In this document: positions 16,677 through 26,364 of the stretch, piece after piece
Numbering within the stretch: the stretch's first letter is position 1
How the letters are laid out: the number at the start of each line of letters is the position of its first letter
NCBI GenBank assembly: GCA_965232465.1
Contig: OZ246977.1
Location: 186,001-250,000, forward strand
Length of the DNA: 64,000 nt
Reading direction: 5' to 3'
From: G965232465 sp965232465
Lineage (GTDB): Bacteria > Pseudomonadota > Alphaproteobacteria > JAQWUY01
Made by a program: the position numbers and the translations under genes
Notes under the pieces: generated by a model
Databases searched by the model: none
What the model was told of the DNA's origin: nothing
The model's input: the letters and a program-made list of their open reading frames with translations, nothing else

Positions 16677-18740
16677 TTATTGAATATCTATAATCACATT
16701 TCCATACATATCGACGGTAGCGATTTGGTTTAGCCCAACAACAATTGTTGCCCCTATTTCTTCTAAAACAGCTGGACCTTCGATGACCATGTCGGGCTCC
16801 AAAGCATTGCCATCAATAATTTGGGCTTCGTGCCATCCATCGAGAATATAATCCACTTGTCGAGTGCCTTTGGTAATATCAGCAACCGTTTTGCCTGTTT
16901 TAGGTTTTTCGGCGGGCATAGATTTTTGTACATTGGCAAATGCCACATAATGGTATCCCACCAATTCTACGCCAGAATCCAAACGATATGAATATTCTTG
17001 TTCATACGCATCTTGGAATGCAGATATAACCTGTTCTAATGATGTTACATCTGTAATGTCGTTGTCAATACGGACTTCAATAGAATGTTCTTGTCCTTGA
17101 TACCGTAGTTTAAAGAATAGTTGGTTATACAAATCATGTTCCGCAATACCATCTTGTAGATATGATTGTTTTGCATTATCACAAATAGCAGTAATATCCA
17201 TTTTCAAGGTGTTTAAAGTCTGTTTATTAGTATCATTTAAGTTTATTAAACGATTTTGTACATAGTCCCGTCGTAAATCGGACATTAACATTCCCCATGC
17301 AGAAAATACAGAAGAGTTAATGGGAATAATCACCTTTTTTATATTCAATTCCTTTGCCAAATCGGTTGCGTGCATAGCACCGCCACCGCCAAAGCATAAT
17401 AGTGTGAAATCCCTTGGATCGTGTCCTCGTTTTTGCGATACTAATTTTAAGGCATTTACCATATTGTTATTGGCAATTCTTAAAATACCTTGTGCCACAT
17501 GATTAGCGGACATATTCATTTCTTTGCCTAATGTTTCCAAACTGTTATCAACGGCATGCATATCCGCATCAAATATACCACCGCAGAAGTAATTTGGATT
17601 GATTCGTCCCAGTTTTAAATTGGCATCTGTAGTAGTGGCTTGTGTTCCGCCCCTGCCATAAGAAACGGGACCAGGCAATGCCCCTGCACTTTGCGGTCCC
17701 ACATGCATCTTGCCAAAGTCATCCACCCATGCAAGACTTCCACCCCCATTGCCTATTTCTACTAAATCTACCACTGGGACCACAATAGGATACCCAATTT
17801 TTGTATCTGTGCGTTCTACATAATAATCCGTATTGACAGTTACGAATCCATCCTTAATCAGCGAACATTTTGCTGTCGTTCCACCAATGTCAAGGGCAAG
17901 TATATTAGGTTCATTTAACAATTGCCCCATGGCTTGGGCCCCTAAAAACCCACTGCTTGGACCTGATTCAATCATATTGATAGGTAATTTTTTCGCTGAT
18001 GCGATTGTATCCACACCGCCGTTGGATTGCATGATATTCATACTTTTATAAAATCCTGCTTGTTTGCCCGCCTCAGACAAACTGTCTAAATACCTGTTGG
18101 CAACGGGATAAATGTATGCGGATAATACTGCCGTGTTAGTGCGTTCGTATTCCCGCCATTCACGAGTAATATGATGGGATAAAATCACATCTATACCCAC
18201 CCATTTTTGTTGAATGGTCTCGCCTAGTGCAATTTCATGTTCTGGATTCACATAAGAATTTAATAAACATATGGCAATCGCTTCAACTCCTTCGGATTTA
18301 AAATATGTAAGCGTATTATCCAGTGTAGATAAATCCAATGGACTTACAACATCACCCAGATAAGATATTCTACCTGCCACTTCATGGCGTAAATGACGAT
18401 CAACAAATGGTTTTGGCTTTTGGAATCGTAAGTTAAAATAATCTGGACGGTTGCCCCGCCCGATTTCTAATACATCTCGGAATCCTTCGGTAGTGATTAA
18501 GCCAACTTTGCTACCCTTGTGTTCGGTTAAAGTATTGATGACAACTGTACACCCATGCACGAAGAAATCCATATCTTTAAAAGATAAGCCCGATTTTTCA
18601 ATAACATTTAAAACACCCTGTTCAAAATTGGGTGGGGTCGTATCTGATTTTTCTGTAATTATGTCTGTAACCTTATTATTCTTAATCTTAAAGGCCACCA
18701 AATCTGTAAAAGTTCCACCAACATCTGTTGCTACTCTCAT
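16677..18740 (-). CDS. hyuA: Hydantoinase/oxoprolinase subunit A
   Basis: HyuA-type ATP-binding subunit of hydantoinase/5-oxoprolinase. The N-terminal actin-like fold shows RVATDVGGTFTDLVAF, the HGCTVVINTLTEHKG segment and TTEGFRDVLEIGRGNRPD. The central part carries ESGPSSGFLGAQ and ALDIGGTTAKCSLI, and the C-terminal half has LLCFGGGGAMHATDLAKEL. Length (687) is typical. I prefer ATG 18740 to the TTG one codon earlier because GGGAG lies at the right distance. It is the first gene of the minus-strand operon, read from a divergent control region shared with the GAF/Dpp operon. Confidence 0.93.
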   Translation of the reverse strand: MRVATDVGGTFTDLVAFKIKNNKVTDIITEKSDTTPPNFEQGVLNVIEKSGLSFKDMDFFVHGCTVVINTLTEHKGSKVGLITTEGFRDVLEIGRGNRPDYFNLRFQKPKPFVDRHLRHEVAGRISYLGDVVSPLDLSTLDNTLTYFKSEGVEAIAICLLNSYVNPEHEIALGETIQQKWVGIDVILSHHITREWREYERTNTAVLSAYIYPVANRYLDSLSEAGKQAGFYKSMNIMQSNGGVDTIASAKKLPINMIESGPSSGFLGAQAMGQLLNEPNILALDIGGTTAKCSLIKDGFVTVNTDYYVERTDTKIGYPIVVPVVDLVEIGNGGGSLAWVDDFGKMHVGPQSAGALPGPVSYGRGGTQATTTDANLKLGRINPNYFCGGIFDADMHAVDNSLETLGKEMNMSANHVAQGILRIANNNMVNALKLVSQKRGHDPRDFTLLCFGGGGAMHATDLAKELNIKKVIIPINSSVFSAWGMLMSDLRRDYVQNRLINLNDTNKQTLNTLKMDITAICDNAKQSYLQDGIAEHDLYNQLFFKLRYQGQEHSIEVRIDNDITDVTSLEQVISAFQDAYEQEYSYRLDSGVELVGYHYVAFANVQKSMPAEKPKTGKTVADITKGTRQVDYILDGWHEAQIIDGNALEPDMVIEGPAVLEEIGATIVVGLNQIATVDMYGNVIIDIQ

Positions 18741-18775
18741 CAATATTCTCCCTCATAAAAAAATGTAAATATATA

Positions 18776-18868
18776 TATTAAAAACAGATTTTATAATTTT
18801 TGTCAATGAAAAAAAATTCATTTTATTGATTTTTTTTCATTGACAGATTGGGAATTACATAATATACT
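18776..18868. promoter_or_regulatory. Divergent control region between hyuA and the GAF-dpp operon
   Basis: A perfect 16-bp inverted repeat, TGTCAATGAAAAAAAA (18801-18816) and TTTTTTTTCATTGACA (18830-18845), flanks a 13-bp centre. Its outer ends are the -35 boxes of both directions. On the plus strand TTGACA (18840-18845) is followed 17 bp later by TATACT (18863-18868). On the minus strand TTGACA (18806-18801) is followed by AT-rich DNA with no perfect -10. The left arm also forms TGAAAAAAAATTCA (18807-18820), the TGAA-N6-TTCA element seen at two other promoters of the island. Confidence 0.75.
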
Positions 18869-18896
18869 GGGACTTGTGTTTTAATCCTGTTTAACA

Positions 18897-19385
18897 GTGA
18901 AACCAAAATACATGTATAGAAAATTTAAGAGAATGCAAGATATCACTAATCCATATAACAATGTACTATCAAAAATTACAAACCTAGTGCCGGCACAATT
19001 AATGACATGTACATTTGTTGATTTTGATACACAGGAATCTTTTCGTACATTTACAACTATGTCCGATTTTTTCCCCATTCACGGGCGTAAAAAAATGTAT
19101 CCTAATTCCCATTGGGATAAGATTATTTTTAAGAAAAAACAATGTTTTTCAATCAATAGGGTGAGGGATTATCCCGAACATTTCTTCGATTGGAAACTTA
19201 TTGAAAAAGCGGGTTTATGCAGTGCTTTATGCGTACCTATTATGTCAAAAAACAAGGTTATTGGTACCGTAAACTTACTAGATACAGAAGGGGCATATAA
19301 AAATGCTCCTGAGCAAATTTTGATTGATATTGTCAGTCAATTGTCTTCACTTTATGAGGGGGCATTACAGTGTTCTAAGGGCTAA
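18897..19385 (+). CDS. GAF-domain protein linked to the hydantoin/Dpp operon
   Basis: The 162-residue protein is essentially one GAF domain. The pattern DWKLIEKAGLCSALCVPI followed by NKVIGTVNLLDTEGAY is typical of the ligand-binding half. There is no DNA-binding or enzyme domain. It may bind a small ligand or act as a free-standing sensor. The start is GTG 18897 or ATG 18912; both lie within 40 bases of the predicted transcription start and neither has a clear ribosome site. It is followed after 64 bases by the binding-protein gene, so it is the first gene of the importer operon. GAF proteins next to hydantoinase and peptide-transporter genes are seen in other proteobacteria, but the role is not established to my knowledge. 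Confidence 0.75.
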   Translation: MKPKYMYRKFKRMQDITNPYNNVLSKITNLVPAQLMTCTFVDFDTQESFRTFTTMSDFFPIHGRKKMYPNSHWDKIIFKKKQCFSINRVRDYPEHFFDWKLIEKAGLCSALCVPIMSKNKVIGTVNLLDTEGAYKNAPEQILIDIVSQLSSLYEGALQCSKG

Positions 19386-19449
19386 GTATAAATACAATAT
19401 TGCTATGGCTTTTAAGAATTTTTTATAATTTTATCAAGGAGAATTAAGT

Positions 19450-20988
19450 ATGAAAAAAAGTTTAATTTCGTTAGTATTAGCAATAAGTGCCTCAGTGGCA
19501 ACCGCCGCAGGGACTTTACGGTTGGATGCGGTACCTGTGGGGGAAATTGATCCTGCCAAAGCTAAAGATTATGCAGACAGTGTTTCTGTATTTAATGTAT
19601 ACGATGCGTTGTTGGCGGACAAACCCGGTGGTGGATTCGGACCTTCACTTGCAACTGATTGGAAAATTGATGGTACCATATATACCTTTACTTTGCGGGA
19701 TGATGTTACATTCAGCAGTGGTAATAAAATGACCGCCGATGATGTGGTGTTTTCTATGAATCGTATGTTGGAATTAGGGCAAGGGTATAGTTACCTGTTT
19801 TCCAAGATTGATTCCATAACATCTATTGATGCAAATACTGTGCAATTTAAGTTAAAAGAACCTTTTGCACCATTTTTAATGGCATTAAAACGGGCTTGGG
19901 TCGTGGATAGCAAAACTGTACAAGTCAATGGTAAAGGGTGGTTGAGTCAAAATTCTGCGGGATCCGGGGCATATGTTATTACATCCCATAATCCACAAAA
20001 TTTAACTATACTGAAAAAACGTAATGGATACTGGGGTAAAAAAAATGCCAAAGCCCCCGATACTGTGCGGTTTAGTTATGGTCTAGAAGCAGCAACTGTA
20101 CGGGCATCGATTCAAAAAGGTACCCATGATTTAAGTAGCCAATGGTTACCACCAGAGGTTCTAAAAGCTTTGGATAAAAGCGGTAAGGTAAAAATGGCAA
20201 AAGAATATTCTGGGGGACAATTGTACATTAAAATGAATGCACAACGGGCACCATTTGATGATATACACTGTCGCCGTGCTATGGTAACTGTATTTGATTA
20301 TGCCACCGCCATTAAAATGATTGCCATCAATGATGCCATATCCATGGGGGGGAAGGCAAATGGTACACTTCCTGCGGGCTTAATGGGATATGACTCAAAT
20401 ATGTCTGCATTTTCTCAGAATATTGAAAGTGCCAAAGCACACTTAGCAAAGTGTAAATATAAGGCAAGCGACCTTGATATTGAATTGTCCTGGATGGCAG
20501 AAGTGCCACTAGAAGAACGGTTTGCCCTATTGTTACAAAGCAACCTAAAATCTATTGGTGTGAAGTCGCATGTGAAAAAAGTGCCATGGACACTATTTCA
20601 AGATTTAAGCACTAAGCCTGAAACAACACCACATGTAACACAAATCTTTGTGGTATCCAATACTGGTGATCCTGATGCGTTGTTATATCAACAATATCAT
20701 TCTAGTGCCAAAGGCGGTTGGGCTGGTACAGGTTGGTTGTACTCAGACGACATGGATGCTATGTTGGATGCAGCACGAAGCGAAGGCAATGTGGCAAAAC
20801 GCACCCAATTATATAAAGACATCAACAAAAAAGTTGTCGATACAGCACCAGCAATCTTTGCCTATGATATGGTTGCTTTGATGGCATTAAGTAATCGTGT
20901 AACTTGGCCTGCCCTGGAAGACCGTAGCAAAGCTTATACCACAGGGGCATACAATATTCGTTTTATTGATGCAGAAATAAACGAATAA
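19450..20988 (+). CDS. ABC importer substrate-binding protein, Dpp/Opp family
   Basis: A family 5 extracellular solute-binding protein that captures di- or oligopeptides or related amides in the periplasm and delivers them to the permease encoded next. A signal peptide (MKKSLISLVLAISASVATAA) is followed by the family pattern FNVYDALLADKPGGG, LATDWKIDGTIYTFTLRD and FSSGNKMTADDVVFSMNR. Near the C-terminus AARSEGNVAKRTQLYKDINK matches the usual DppA/OppA end region. AAGGAG just ahead supports ATG 19450. The 512-residue length is normal. The neighbourhood suggests the ligand is a hydantoin-like or N-carbamoyl compound. Confidence 0.92.
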   Translation: MKKSLISLVLAISASVATAAGTLRLDAVPVGEIDPAKAKDYADSVSVFNVYDALLADKPGGGFGPSLATDWKIDGTIYTFTLRDDVTFSSGNKMTADDVVFSMNRMLELGQGYSYLFSKIDSITSIDANTVQFKLKEPFAPFLMALKRAWVVDSKTVQVNGKGWLSQNSAGSGAYVITSHNPQNLTILKKRNGYWGKKNAKAPDTVRFSYGLEAATVRASIQKGTHDLSSQWLPPEVLKALDKSGKVKMAKEYSGGQLYIKMNAQRAPFDDIHCRRAMVTVFDYATAIKMIAINDAISMGGKANGTLPAGLMGYDSNMSAFSQNIESAKAHLAKCKYKASDLDIELSWMAEVPLEERFALLLQSNLKSIGVKSHVKKVPWTLFQDLSTKPETTPHVTQIFVVSNTGDPDALLYQQYHSSAKGGWAGTGWLYSDDMDAMLDAARSEGNVAKRTQLYKDINKKVVDTAPAIFAYDMVALMALSNRVTWPALEDRSKAYTTGAYNIRFIDAEINE

Positions 20989-20997
20989 ACAACAATA

Positions 20998-21026
20998 CTA
21001 TGTGGGGGATTTTATCCCCCACATAG
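20998..21026 (+). terminator. Strong hairpin between binding-protein and permease genes
   Basis: A perfect 13-bp stem (20998-21010 with 21014-21026) with a TTT loop lies 10 bases after the binding-protein stop. No long T-run follows. It probably stabilises the upstream message or partly terminates, making the binding protein more abundant than the permeases. Confidence 0.6.
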
Positions 21027-21068
21027 CCTAAAATATTTTAATTTTATATATTATTTAGGATATAGCAC

Positions 21069-22085
21069 ATGTTACATCGTATAGCCAAAAGGTTGGCTCT
21101 GTCTTTATTTGTATTGATTGGTGTGTCAGTTCTTATCTTTTCATTGGCACGAGTTATCCCAGGCGACCCCGCCCGATTAGCGTTAGGGGCAGAAGCATCA
21201 CAACAACAAGTGGATGCTTTACGGGAATCCATGCACTTAAATGACCCATTGTGGACACAATATGCATATTTTGTCAAAGGTGTCAGCCATATGGATTTGG
21301 GTCAATCTTTATACACCAACATGCCTGTTATTGATGATTTGGCGAGATATTTACCAGCTACCCTGGAATTGGTATTGGTTGCAGCCATTATTATTTTGCT
21401 TGTTGGTGTGCCTTTGGGGGTTATCAGCGTACGATATCAAAATGGTATCATAGATTATATTATCCGCTTCTTTTCCATCGCCAGTGTGGCGGCACCATCT
21501 TTTTTATGGGCGGCTATATTTATGTTGGTGTTTGCCTATCAACTGGATTTATTTCCTTTGGCTGGACGAATTTCAGAAGCAAATGAAACTGTAACCAATG
21601 ACAAATCGTTTATATTATTAAACGCTTTATTTACAGGTAAGTGGGGAATTTTTTGGGATTCGTTGCAACATATTATATTACCTGCATTTACCCTCGCATT
21701 GTCAGGTATGGGACAAGCCATTCGTTTGACCATTGCCAATATGAAATTGGTAATGACACAACCTTATATGGAAACTGTACAGGCTTATCATTTACCCAAA
21801 TGGCGCATATTTGGACAGTACGCTTTACGCCCTGCTCTTATTCCTATGTTGACCATATTAGGACTAGATATTGCATCTATGTTAGGTAACGCATTCTTAG
21901 TAGAAGCCATTTTTGCATGGCCAGGAATTGCCAAATATGGTATTCATGTAGTCCTACACAAAGATTTAAATGCCATCGTAGGTGTTGTGTTGGTAATGGC
22001 AACATTCTTTATGCTTATCAATATTATTATTGATATATTGGTCGGTTACATTAACCCAAGAATTCGTTTTGGCGAAAAGGCATAA
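21069..22085 (+). CDS. dppB: ABC importer permease, DppB type
   Basis: First inner-membrane permease of the Dpp-type importer. About six hydrophobic segments are visible, the first at residues 9-30 (ALSLFVLIGVSVLIFSLA). The family motif VIPGDPARLALG and the LRESMHLNDPLWTQYAYF segment follow. The EAA-like loop that contacts the ATPase lies around AYHLPKWRIFGQYALRPAL. Length 338 is typical. The gene is preceded by a weak AGGA site and followed after 14 bases by the second permease. Confidence 0.92.
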   Translation: MLHRIAKRLALSLFVLIGVSVLIFSLARVIPGDPARLALGAEASQQQVDALRESMHLNDPLWTQYAYFVKGVSHMDLGQSLYTNMPVIDDLARYLPATLELVLVAAIIILLVGVPLGVISVRYQNGIIDYIIRFFSIASVAAPSFLWAAIFMLVFAYQLDLFPLAGRISEANETVTNDKSFILLNALFTGKWGIFWDSLQHIILPAFTLALSGMGQAIRLTIANMKLVMTQPYMETVQAYHLPKWRIFGQYALRPALIPMLTILGLDIASMLGNAFLVEAIFAWPGIAKYGIHVVLHKDLNAIVGVVLVMATFFMLINIIIDILVGYINPRIRFGEKA

Positions 22086-22099
22086 GAGAAAACAAATAC

Positions 22100-22954
22100 A
22101 TGAGATTATCTTTTTTACAATCAGATACCATAAAAAAATTCTTAAATAACACACCTGCTATGATAGGTTTTTTTATCGTTGCCAGTGTTATTATTATGGC
22201 GATCTTTGCCCCATGGCTGACCCCGTATCCCGATCATTCCAAAGAAATGGTTGATTTTCTGAACGCATCTCGTCCACCAAGTAGTGAATATTGGTTTGGC
22301 ACTGATGTGGTCGGACGAGATGTTTTTAGTCGTATTATTTTTGGATACCGTATTTCATTAGTTATGGGTGTTATCGTTCTTGCCATTGTAACACCTATTG
22401 GCGTTATATTAGGACTTACCGCAGGATATATGGGCGGATGGATTGAATCAATTATTATGCGTATTACGGATATATTTTTATCCATTCCCCCTTTAGTATT
22501 GGCTCTGGCTATTATGGGTTTTTTGGATCCTACATTTACCAATGCGATGATTGCTGTATCCGCCATGTGGTGGCCGTGGTATACCCGTTTGGTGTACAGT
22601 ATGACGCGGTCTGTAAAGCAAGAAGGGTTTGTGATTGCATCGGAAATTATAGGTGCCCCCTTACGACATATTTTATTAAAAGACATCTTGCCGAATTGTG
22701 CTGGGGCAATTTTAACAAAAATGACCTTAGACCTAGGGTTTGTGATTATTATTGGGGCATCCCTAAGTTTTTTGGGACTGGGCGTACAACCGCCTACACC
22801 AGATTTGGGATCCATGGTATCAGAAGGGATTGAATATTTGCCTGACTTATGGTGGCAATCCTGTTTTTCTGGATTGGCCATATTGTATGTGGTAATTGGT
22901 TTTAATCTGCTTGGTGATGGATTGCACGATATTATGGAGATTAAAAAACAATGA
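22100..22954 (+). CDS. dppC: ABC importer permease, DppC type
   Basis: Second permease of the importer. A single N-terminal membrane segment (PAMIGFFIVASVIIMAIFAPW) precedes the conserved EYWFGTDVVGRDVFSRIIFG motif of DppC/OppC. The core domain contains the EAA loop near SEIIGAPLRHILLKDILPN and the SFLGLGVQPPTPDLGSMV segment. Its last four bases overlap the start of the next gene (ATGA), so translation is coupled. Confidence 0.92.
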   Translation: MRLSFLQSDTIKKFLNNTPAMIGFFIVASVIIMAIFAPWLTPYPDHSKEMVDFLNASRPPSSEYWFGTDVVGRDVFSRIIFGYRISLVMGVIVLAIVTPIGVILGLTAGYMGGWIESIIMRITDIFLSIPPLVLALAIMGFLDPTFTNAMIAVSAMWWPWYTRLVYSMTRSVKQEGFVIASEIIGAPLRHILLKDILPNCAGAILTKMTLDLGFVIIIGASLSFLGLGVQPPTPDLGSMVSEGIEYLPDLWWQSCFSGLAILYVVIGFNLLGDGLHDIMEIKKQ

Positions 22955-23841
22955 CATTGCTAGACATCCAAAATTTAAATATGGGCTTTCATACACTGGA
23001 TGGATACAAACAGGTTCTACACGATGTAAATTTACGGGTATACCCCAAAGAAAAAGTCGCCTTAGTCGGCGAATCAGGGTCAGGGAAAAGTCTTACTGTG
23101 CGGGCGGTCATTGGCATTGCCAATTATCTAAATGTAGAAATAAGTGGCAATATTTTATTTGATAACATGGATACACTATCCTTAACAGACAAGCAATGGA
23201 AAGGGGTACGGGGTAAGGATATAACTATGATTTTTCAAGATCCTACAAATTCTTTAAACCCCACTTATACGATTGGCAAACAAGTAACGGATGTTATGAT
23301 TGCATCTGGTGCATACACAAATGGTCAGCAGTGTATACATGCGATTACACAAGAAATGCTAAAAATATCTATTACAGAACCTGACAGAATATTAGCATCA
23401 TACCCATTTCAACTCAGTGGGGGATTGAATCAACGCATATCGATTATTATGGCGTTGTTAAATCGACCAAAATTATTGTTAGCCGATGAACCGGGTACCG
23501 CATTAGATGTGACCGTACAACAACAAACTTTGGATTTAATGAATACGCTCATTGAAGAAAAATCCACTTCTTGTTTGTTTATTAGCCATAGCCTAGGCGT
23601 GGTCAGGAATTTTGCGGATTTTGTATATGTCATTCACGAAGGCAGAATTGTCGAAAGCGGATCGACAACCGCCTTGTTTGAATCCCCAAAACACCCCTAT
23701 ACCAAGGCGTTGTTACAGGCGATACCAACCCTTAAAAAGATTGATTTTAACACCATATCATATGATGAACAAAAAATATATAACACCCCAGCATATCATC
23801 ATCCTTGTATGCTAGAACGGGAGAAAAAATATGCAAAATAA
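22951..23841 (+). CDS. dppD: ABC importer ATPase, DppD type
   Basis: ATP-hydrolysing subunit. Walker A is GESGSGKS (about residues 41-48), the Q-loop is IFQDPTNSLNPTYTIG, the signature is LSGGLNQRISI and Walker B reads LLLADEPGTALDVTVQ. The signature and Walker B deviate slightly from the usual LSGGMRQR and DEPTTALD, but the catalytic residues are present. At 296 residues it is about 30 shorter than many DppD proteins; the C-terminal oligopeptide-binding motif is short, ending at HHPCMLEREKKYAK. It overlaps the second ATPase gene by 11 bases. Confidence 0.9.
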   Translation: MTLLDIQNLNMGFHTLDGYKQVLHDVNLRVYPKEKVALVGESGSGKSLTVRAVIGIANYLNVEISGNILFDNMDTLSLTDKQWKGVRGKDITMIFQDPTNSLNPTYTIGKQVTDVMIASGAYTNGQQCIHAITQEMLKISITEPDRILASYPFQLSGGLNQRISIIMALLNRPKLLLADEPGTALDVTVQQQTLDLMNTLIEEKSTSCLFISHSLGVVRNFADFVYVIHEGRIVESGSTTALFESPKHPYTKALLQAIPTLKKIDFNTISYDEQKIYNTPAYHHPCMLEREKKYAK

Positions 23842-24625
23842 CCCTATTTTAGAAATAAAAAATATCAATCAATTTTTTGGGGACTTTCAAGCTTTAAATG
23901 ACATTAACCTATCCGTTTACAAGGGGGAGTGTATGGCGATTGTTGGGGAATCTGGATCGGGTAAAACCACCATGGGAAATATTATACTTGGTATTCAAAA
24001 TCCCACAGCTGGTACAATTAAATTAAATGGGGATATCTTGCCTGTAAAAAGATCCCTTGCCTTAAAGCAACGCATTCAAGTTGTACAGCAAAATCCCTTG
24101 TCTTCTTTAAATCCAAAACGCACTATTTTTCAAAATGTGGCACTGCCTTTGCAAGTGCATACAAATAAGACCATTGCCGAACAGCGGGATATTGTACAGA
24201 ATTTATTGGAATTGATGCAAATTTCCGCTGATTTTATGAACCGCTATCCCCCTAGTTTATCAGGTGGGCAACGCCAACGAGTTGCCATTGCCCGTGCATT
24301 AGCCTGCGAACCAGATATTATCGTTTTGGACGAGCCAACTTCTGCATTAGATGTTTTAGTGCAAATAGAAGTTTTGAAATTGTTATATTCTGTTCAACAG
24401 AAATTAGATTTAACCTATATATTTATCACCCATGACTTAGGTGTCGTACGAAATTTTGCCGATCGGGTTGCCGTGTTCCAAAATGGAAATATTGTTGAAC
24501 AAGATACTGTTGTAAACATGTTTGAAAAAGGACCTAAACACGCATACAGCCGTTTATTATTATCGGCAATTCCCACCCTAAGTAAAGCAGAGGAAGATAT
24601 GAAAAATACATTATTTTCAGATTAA
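23831..24625 (+). CDS. dppF: ABC importer ATPase, DppF type
   Basis: Second ATPase of the heterodimeric engine. Walker A GESGSGKTTMGN, Q-loop VQQNPLSSLNPKRTIFQN, signature LSGGQRQRVAIARAL, Walker B DIIVLDEPTSALDVLVQ and the H-loop FITHDLGVVRNFADRV are all canonical. Length 264 is normal. It is the last gene of the GAF-binding protein-permease-ATPase operon. The protease gene begins 177 bases later under its own promoter. Confidence 0.92.
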   Translation: MQNNPILEIKNINQFFGDFQALNDINLSVYKGECMAIVGESGSGKTTMGNIILGIQNPTAGTIKLNGDILPVKRSLALKQRIQVVQQNPLSSLNPKRTIFQNVALPLQVHTNKTIAEQRDIVQNLLELMQISADFMNRYPPSLSGGQRQRVAIARALACEPDIIVLDEPTSALDVLVQIEVLKLLYSVQQKLDLTYIFITHDLGVVRNFADRVAVFQNGNIVEQDTVVNMFEKGPKHAYSRLLLSAIPTLSKAEEDMKNTLFSD

Positions 24626-24686
24626 AGAAGTTTTTGTAAAATAAATAACTCAAAATAGTCTAGATCTATAATTATATATTGTAAGA

Positions 24687-24736
24687 TGAATAAATTTTCA
24701 TTTTTTCTTGTAGTTTAAAATATTTTGTGAGATGAT
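24687..24736 (+). promoter_or_regulatory. Promoter and operator-like element of the interrupted protease
   Basis: TGAATAAATTTTCA (24687-24700) is followed by TTTTTTC and a -35-like TTGTAG (24708-24713), then 17 bp and GATGAT (24731-24736). The same element, T-run, TTGTA box and spacing recur upstream of the racemase at 29.53 kb. Confidence 0.6.
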
Positions 24737-24947
24737 AAGACATATTGAGGATAATATTATAGTCTCAAAAAGTACTTTAAAAATTATAAGGAGAATAAAG
24801 AAATGAAAAAATATAATTGTTTAATGAGTATATTTGCATTATTAATTAATTTACCTGTAATGGGATATGCTACTAAATAGTGTAGTCATGAGGTAAGAAC
24901 TATGTTATAGTATTTTTGATATTAACACTATTATAAAGGACATTGAG

Positions 24948-25421
24948 ATGACATTAGCACACAGACGCCATGATATTTGTGATAAAACATGGGAATTATT
25001 AGAGCCACACTTACCGGGTCGTAAAGGCACATGGGGTGGTATAGCGAAAGACAACCGTTTATTTATCAATGCGGTATTTTGGATTATACGCACAGGTGCC
25101 CCTTGGCGTGACTTACCGCCTGATTTAGGGGATTGGAGTAACACGCACCGTCGTTTTATCCGCTGGCGTGATAAGGGGATATGGGAAAAGTTGTTGGAAA
25201 TTTTAGTTACAGATCCGGATTATGAATGGTTAATAATAGACGCTAGTCATTGTAAGGTGCATCCTCATGCATCTGGTGCACTAGGCGGTAATCAAGATAT
25301 GAGCCGCACAAAAGGGGGCTCAACACGAAGATACATTTGGCCGTGGATGCGCATGGTATGCCGGTCAGAATACTTATTACGAACGGTACCACAGCTGATT
25401 GCACACAAGCAGGCAGATTGA
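24948..25421 (+). CDS. IS5-family transposase, first frame
   Basis: N-terminal part of the DDE transposase. It starts MTLAHRRHDICDKTWELLEP and contains the DUF4096-like segment NAVFWIIRTGAPWRDLP and the first catalytic Asp region WLIIDASHCKVH. The frame departs from family similarity after SRTKGGSTRR. At that point an A4G5 run (about 25311-25319) would allow a programmed shift into the second frame, as is usual for two-frame IS5 elements such as the IS427 group. An AGGACATTGAG site precedes the start. Confidence 0.9.
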   Translation: MTLAHRRHDICDKTWELLEPHLPGRKGTWGGIAKDNRLFINAVFWIIRTGAPWRDLPPDLGDWSNTHRRFIRWRDKGIWEKLLEILVTDPDYEWLIIDASHCKVHPHASGALGGNQDMSRTKGGSTRRYIWPWMRMVCRSEYLLRTVPQLIAHKQAD

Positions 25422-25711
25422 TTGAAGGCATCAGTGCAGAGTATTTGTTGGCAGATAAGGGATATGATAGTGAGCATATCATACACCTAGCAAAACAACA
25501 AGGTATAGAGCCTGTTATTCCCCCAAGAAAGAATCGCAAAGAACAAAGGGAGTATGATGAACACCTGTATCATTGGCGGTGCTTAGTGGAAAATGCGTTT
25601 CTACACCTAAAACGATGGCGTGGTATTGCAACAAGATACGCTAAAAACACCACTTCATTTCTCGCCGCTGTACAAATCAGATGCATCGCATTATGGACAA
25701 AAATCTCGTGA
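25337..25711 (+). CDS. IS5-family transposase, second frame
   Basis: C-terminal part of the same transposase, expected to be produced only as a fusion by frameshifting. It carries the second catalytic Asp in YLLADKGYDSEHI and the Glu region in LVENAFLHLKRWRGIATRYAK. Independent initiation at 25337 is unlikely. The last 10 bases before the element end hold the stop and terminal repeat. Confidence 0.88.
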   Translation: MAVDAHGMPVRILITNGTTADCTQAGRLIEGISAEYLLADKGYDSEHIIHLAKQQGIEPVIPPRKNRKEQREYDEHLYHWRCLVENAFLHLKRWRGIATRYAKNTTSFLAAVQIRCIALWTKIS

Positions 25712-26364
25712 CTACACTATCTAATCTTCATTTTACTTTGAAGTTGGGATCCATTGCCGATTATGGTGCAACACCTTGGTATACAAATGAATTACAGATG
25801 GGCGATAGTCCTATGAATTTTACTCTTGATACAGGGACGACATTATTTTGGGCAACAACGACGGAATGTACAGATGTTGCTTGCAAAGCACACCCGAGGG
25901 TAGACACCACACAAAGTGGATATAAACCTTTGTCAGCACCAGGATATCCTAAGACCGTTAGTTTTGGTCCATGGGGTTCCATGCAAGTTAAACTGGCACA
26001 AATTCAGTTAAATGATGTGGGTATCAAATTAAATTTAGTTGACTTTGCAGCATCTTATAAATATTCAGGTTCTAAATTTCAATATTTAAATTGGGGTGGT
26101 GGTATTGGTTTTCCATCAGAAACATCTCAGGTAGATCAATACCAAACTTCGTTTATGCGGGATTTGGTAAAACAAGGTGTTAACCCTATTTTTTCTGTTT
26201 ATACAGATCATACTCCATTTGTAGGACCCACTGGTGATTTTTGGATTGGTGTAGAATCTCTCTCTAAGAATCCTGAAACTAAAGTACAGTTATGACCTGC
26301 CCCCTATAAATAGGTCCAAAAATAAGTTAGTATTGCTTTATCTAAATTATGAAAGGATTTTAAG

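Larger units (their letters stand above)
24877..25720 (+). mobile_element. IS5-family insertion sequence, complete, 844 bp
   Basis: Terminal repeats ATAGTGTAGTCATGAG and, in reverse complement, ATAGTGTAGTCACGAG bound the element. A 4-bp target duplication CTAA (24873-24876 and 25721-25724) flanks it. It carries a two-frame transposase. The perfect duplication implies simple, recent insertion into the protease gene. Confidence 0.9.

Noticed and set aside
22234..22881. 215-codon frame antisense to dppC
   Set aside because: It is a mirror of a clearly coding membrane-protein gene; residue content shows no recognisable protein.
24803..24880. 25-codon frame as a functional small secreted peptide
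   Set aside because: It is the signal peptide of the interrupted protease, ended by the first bases of the IS; restoring the target site continues the protease frame.
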